This document shows positions 33,660 to 34,442 of a stretch of DNA of 34,442 nucleotides, piece after piece. The stretch spans positions 1 to 34,442 of the forward strand of contig LFSA01000068.1 in assembly GCA_001512635.1 (NCBI GenBank). The letters are read 5' to 3'. The DNA comes from Pelotomaculum sp. DTU098 (GTDB taxonomy: Bacteria > Bacillota > Desulfotomaculia > Desulfotomaculales > Pelotomaculaceae). A program made the translations under genes and the position numbers. Positions within the stretch are counted from its first letter, which is position 1. Every line of letters starts with the position of its first letter. The notes beneath the pieces are model-generated. The model was not told the origin of the DNA and did no database searches. It was given only the letters and a program-made list of their open reading frames with translations.

Positions 33660-34250
33660 GTGGCGGATAATAAAGTTTACGTTAAAGAGTCGGCGATAGC
33701 TGATCCAGGGCCCCTTGGTCTTGCCTGTTTTGCCTTGACCACCTTCTGCCTCAGCATGATTAATGCCGGGCTGGTTGTAGCAGAATCCGTGTACGTGGTC
33801 ATTGCCCTGGCGCTGGTATACGGGGGAACCGCACAAGTGCTGGCAGGTATGTGGGAGTTCAAGAAAAATAATGTCTTTGGAGCCACGGCTTTTACCTCTT
33901 ATGGTGCCTTTTGGGTGTCTTTAGGCATTTTTGAACTGCTTGCCATACAGAAGGTGTGGGTCATACCGCCGCAGGGCACCTGGCTGTTTCTTCTGGCCTG
34001 GACAATTTTTACCGCTTATATGTGGATTGGAAGTTTTGGAACCAATAAAGCTCTAATAGTAGTATTTACATTATTGCTCTTGACCTTTATCCTTTTGACC
34101 ATCGGGGCGGCCGGAAATGATGCGGCCCATACCTGGGGAGGCTACTGCGGCATTGTAACAGCTATTGCAGCCTGGTATACCTCTGCGGCAGGAATTTACA
34201 ATGCAGTCTTCGGACGGGTCGTTCTGCCGGTGGGACCCTGTAAAAAATAG
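33660..34250 (+). CDS. GPR1/FUN34/YaaH (SatP-type) acetate/succinate transporter
   Basis: A 196-residue protein with six membrane helices. The family signature near the N-terminus, normally NPAPLGL, reads DPGPLGLACFALTTF; the second signature is YGGTAQVLAGMWEFKKNN, followed by GATAFTSYGAFW. The family moves acetate or succinate with protons across the cytoplasmic membrane. The GTG at 33660 has GGGGGTG five bases upstream. It is a single-gene unit between a consensus promoter with a long leader and a terminator. In an acetate-producing or acetate-oxidising anaerobe this may be a main acetate route; direction of transport is not shown by sequence. Confidence 0.92.
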   Translation: MADNKVYVKESAIADPGPLGLACFALTTFCLSMINAGLVVAESVYVVIALALVYGGTAQVLAGMWEFKKNNVFGATAFTSYGAFWVSLGIFELLAIQKVWVIPPQGTWLFLLAWTIFTAYMWIGSFGTNKALIVVFTLLLLTFILLTIGAAGNDAAHTWGGYCGIVTAIAAWYTSAAGIYNAVFGRVVLPVGPCKK

Positions 34251-34331
34251 CACAAGCAATTAAGAATAATACAGGGGACAGGGTTTCTCGCAACCCATCG
34301 GTTCGCCAGAAATGCCGAGCGCATACACATA

Positions 34332-34373
34332 TGCAGGCAGGGTAAATATATCCCTGCCTGCAATGTTTGTTTA
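34332..34373 (+). terminator. Terminator after the acetate transporter gene
   Basis: A perfect 11-bp stem TGCAGGCAGGG / CCCTGCCTGCA with a 9-base loop, followed by ATGTTTGTTT. It is 81 bp after the stop. To its right, 34374-34442 holds a weak GCAGCA/TGCTGC hairpin and no recognisable gene. Confidence 0.75.
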
Positions 34374-34442
34374 ACAATATTCCTGGCTCCGGCAGCAATG
34401 TCTTTTTTAGTGCTGCGTCTCCTCTGTTAATACCTGCTGGCT

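Noticed and set aside
1-34442. Search for CRISPR arrays, insertion sequences, integrases and toxin-antitoxin pairs
   Set aside because: No regularly spaced repeats, transposase motifs or small paired ORFs of that kind were seen; the region is core genome.

Overview
The window looks like a chromosomal core segment of an anaerobic, endospore-forming Firmicute, most likely a member of the Peptococcaceae (Desulfotomaculum/Pelotomaculum group). The evidence is the conserved maf-radC-mreBCD-min-spoIVF block, the lonB-lonA-ysxC block, spore-germination genes, many GTG and TTG starts with GGAGG-type ribosome binding sites, and a T-box in front of valS. There is no tRNA, rRNA, CRISPR array, phage or insertion sequence. 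The genus is inference.

Layout. (1) 116-6195, minus strand: spoIVFA-spoIVFB, then the radical-SAM pair TIGR03960/TIGR03936 and rng (RNase E/G family). (2) 6392-7288, plus: a solitary UbiA/MenA-type prenyltransferase. (3) 7377-16755, minus: the shape and division cluster DUF4321-maf-radC-mreB-mreC-mreD-mrdA(PBP2)-minC-minD-minE-rodA. It builds the rod-shaped wall (MreBCD, PBP2, RodA) and places the septum (MinCDE). MinC here is only the C-terminal domain. (4) 17061-20333, minus: a germinant-receptor operon, gerAA-gerAC-small two-helix protein, with no B subunit. (5) 20605-25227, minus: folC, and valS behind a T-box leader with a GUC (Val) specifier. (6) 25231-28112: a gene-free structured stretch, a TIGR04086 membrane protein, an orphan membrane-anchored substrate-binding protein, and a lipoprotein gene interrupted by an in-frame TAG. 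(7) 28234-33200, minus: lonB, then lonA overlapping ysxC by 4 bp. (8) 33328-34373, plus: a consensus sigma-A promoter, a ~300-nt strongly structured leader, and a GPR1/FUN34/YaaH (SatP-type) acetate/succinate transporter.

Regulatory observations. A degenerate element of the form AGGAwTT-N11/12-GAAT, matching the sigma-H (Spo0H) promoter consensus, occurs upstream of the prenyltransferase, the radical-SAM/rng group, minC, lonA and, inside an exact 60-bp repeat, the DUF4321/maf operon and the region downstream of rng. This fits a sporulating cell in which division-site, wall and protease genes are tied to the transition state. The least explained items are the transporter's structured leader, the 60-bp duplicated promoter-like element, the N-terminally missing MinC, the amber-interrupted lipoprotein gene and the hairpin-rich stretch 25231-25617.

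All calls are from reading the sequence alone. Family names are recognised from motifs and gene order, not from database searches.
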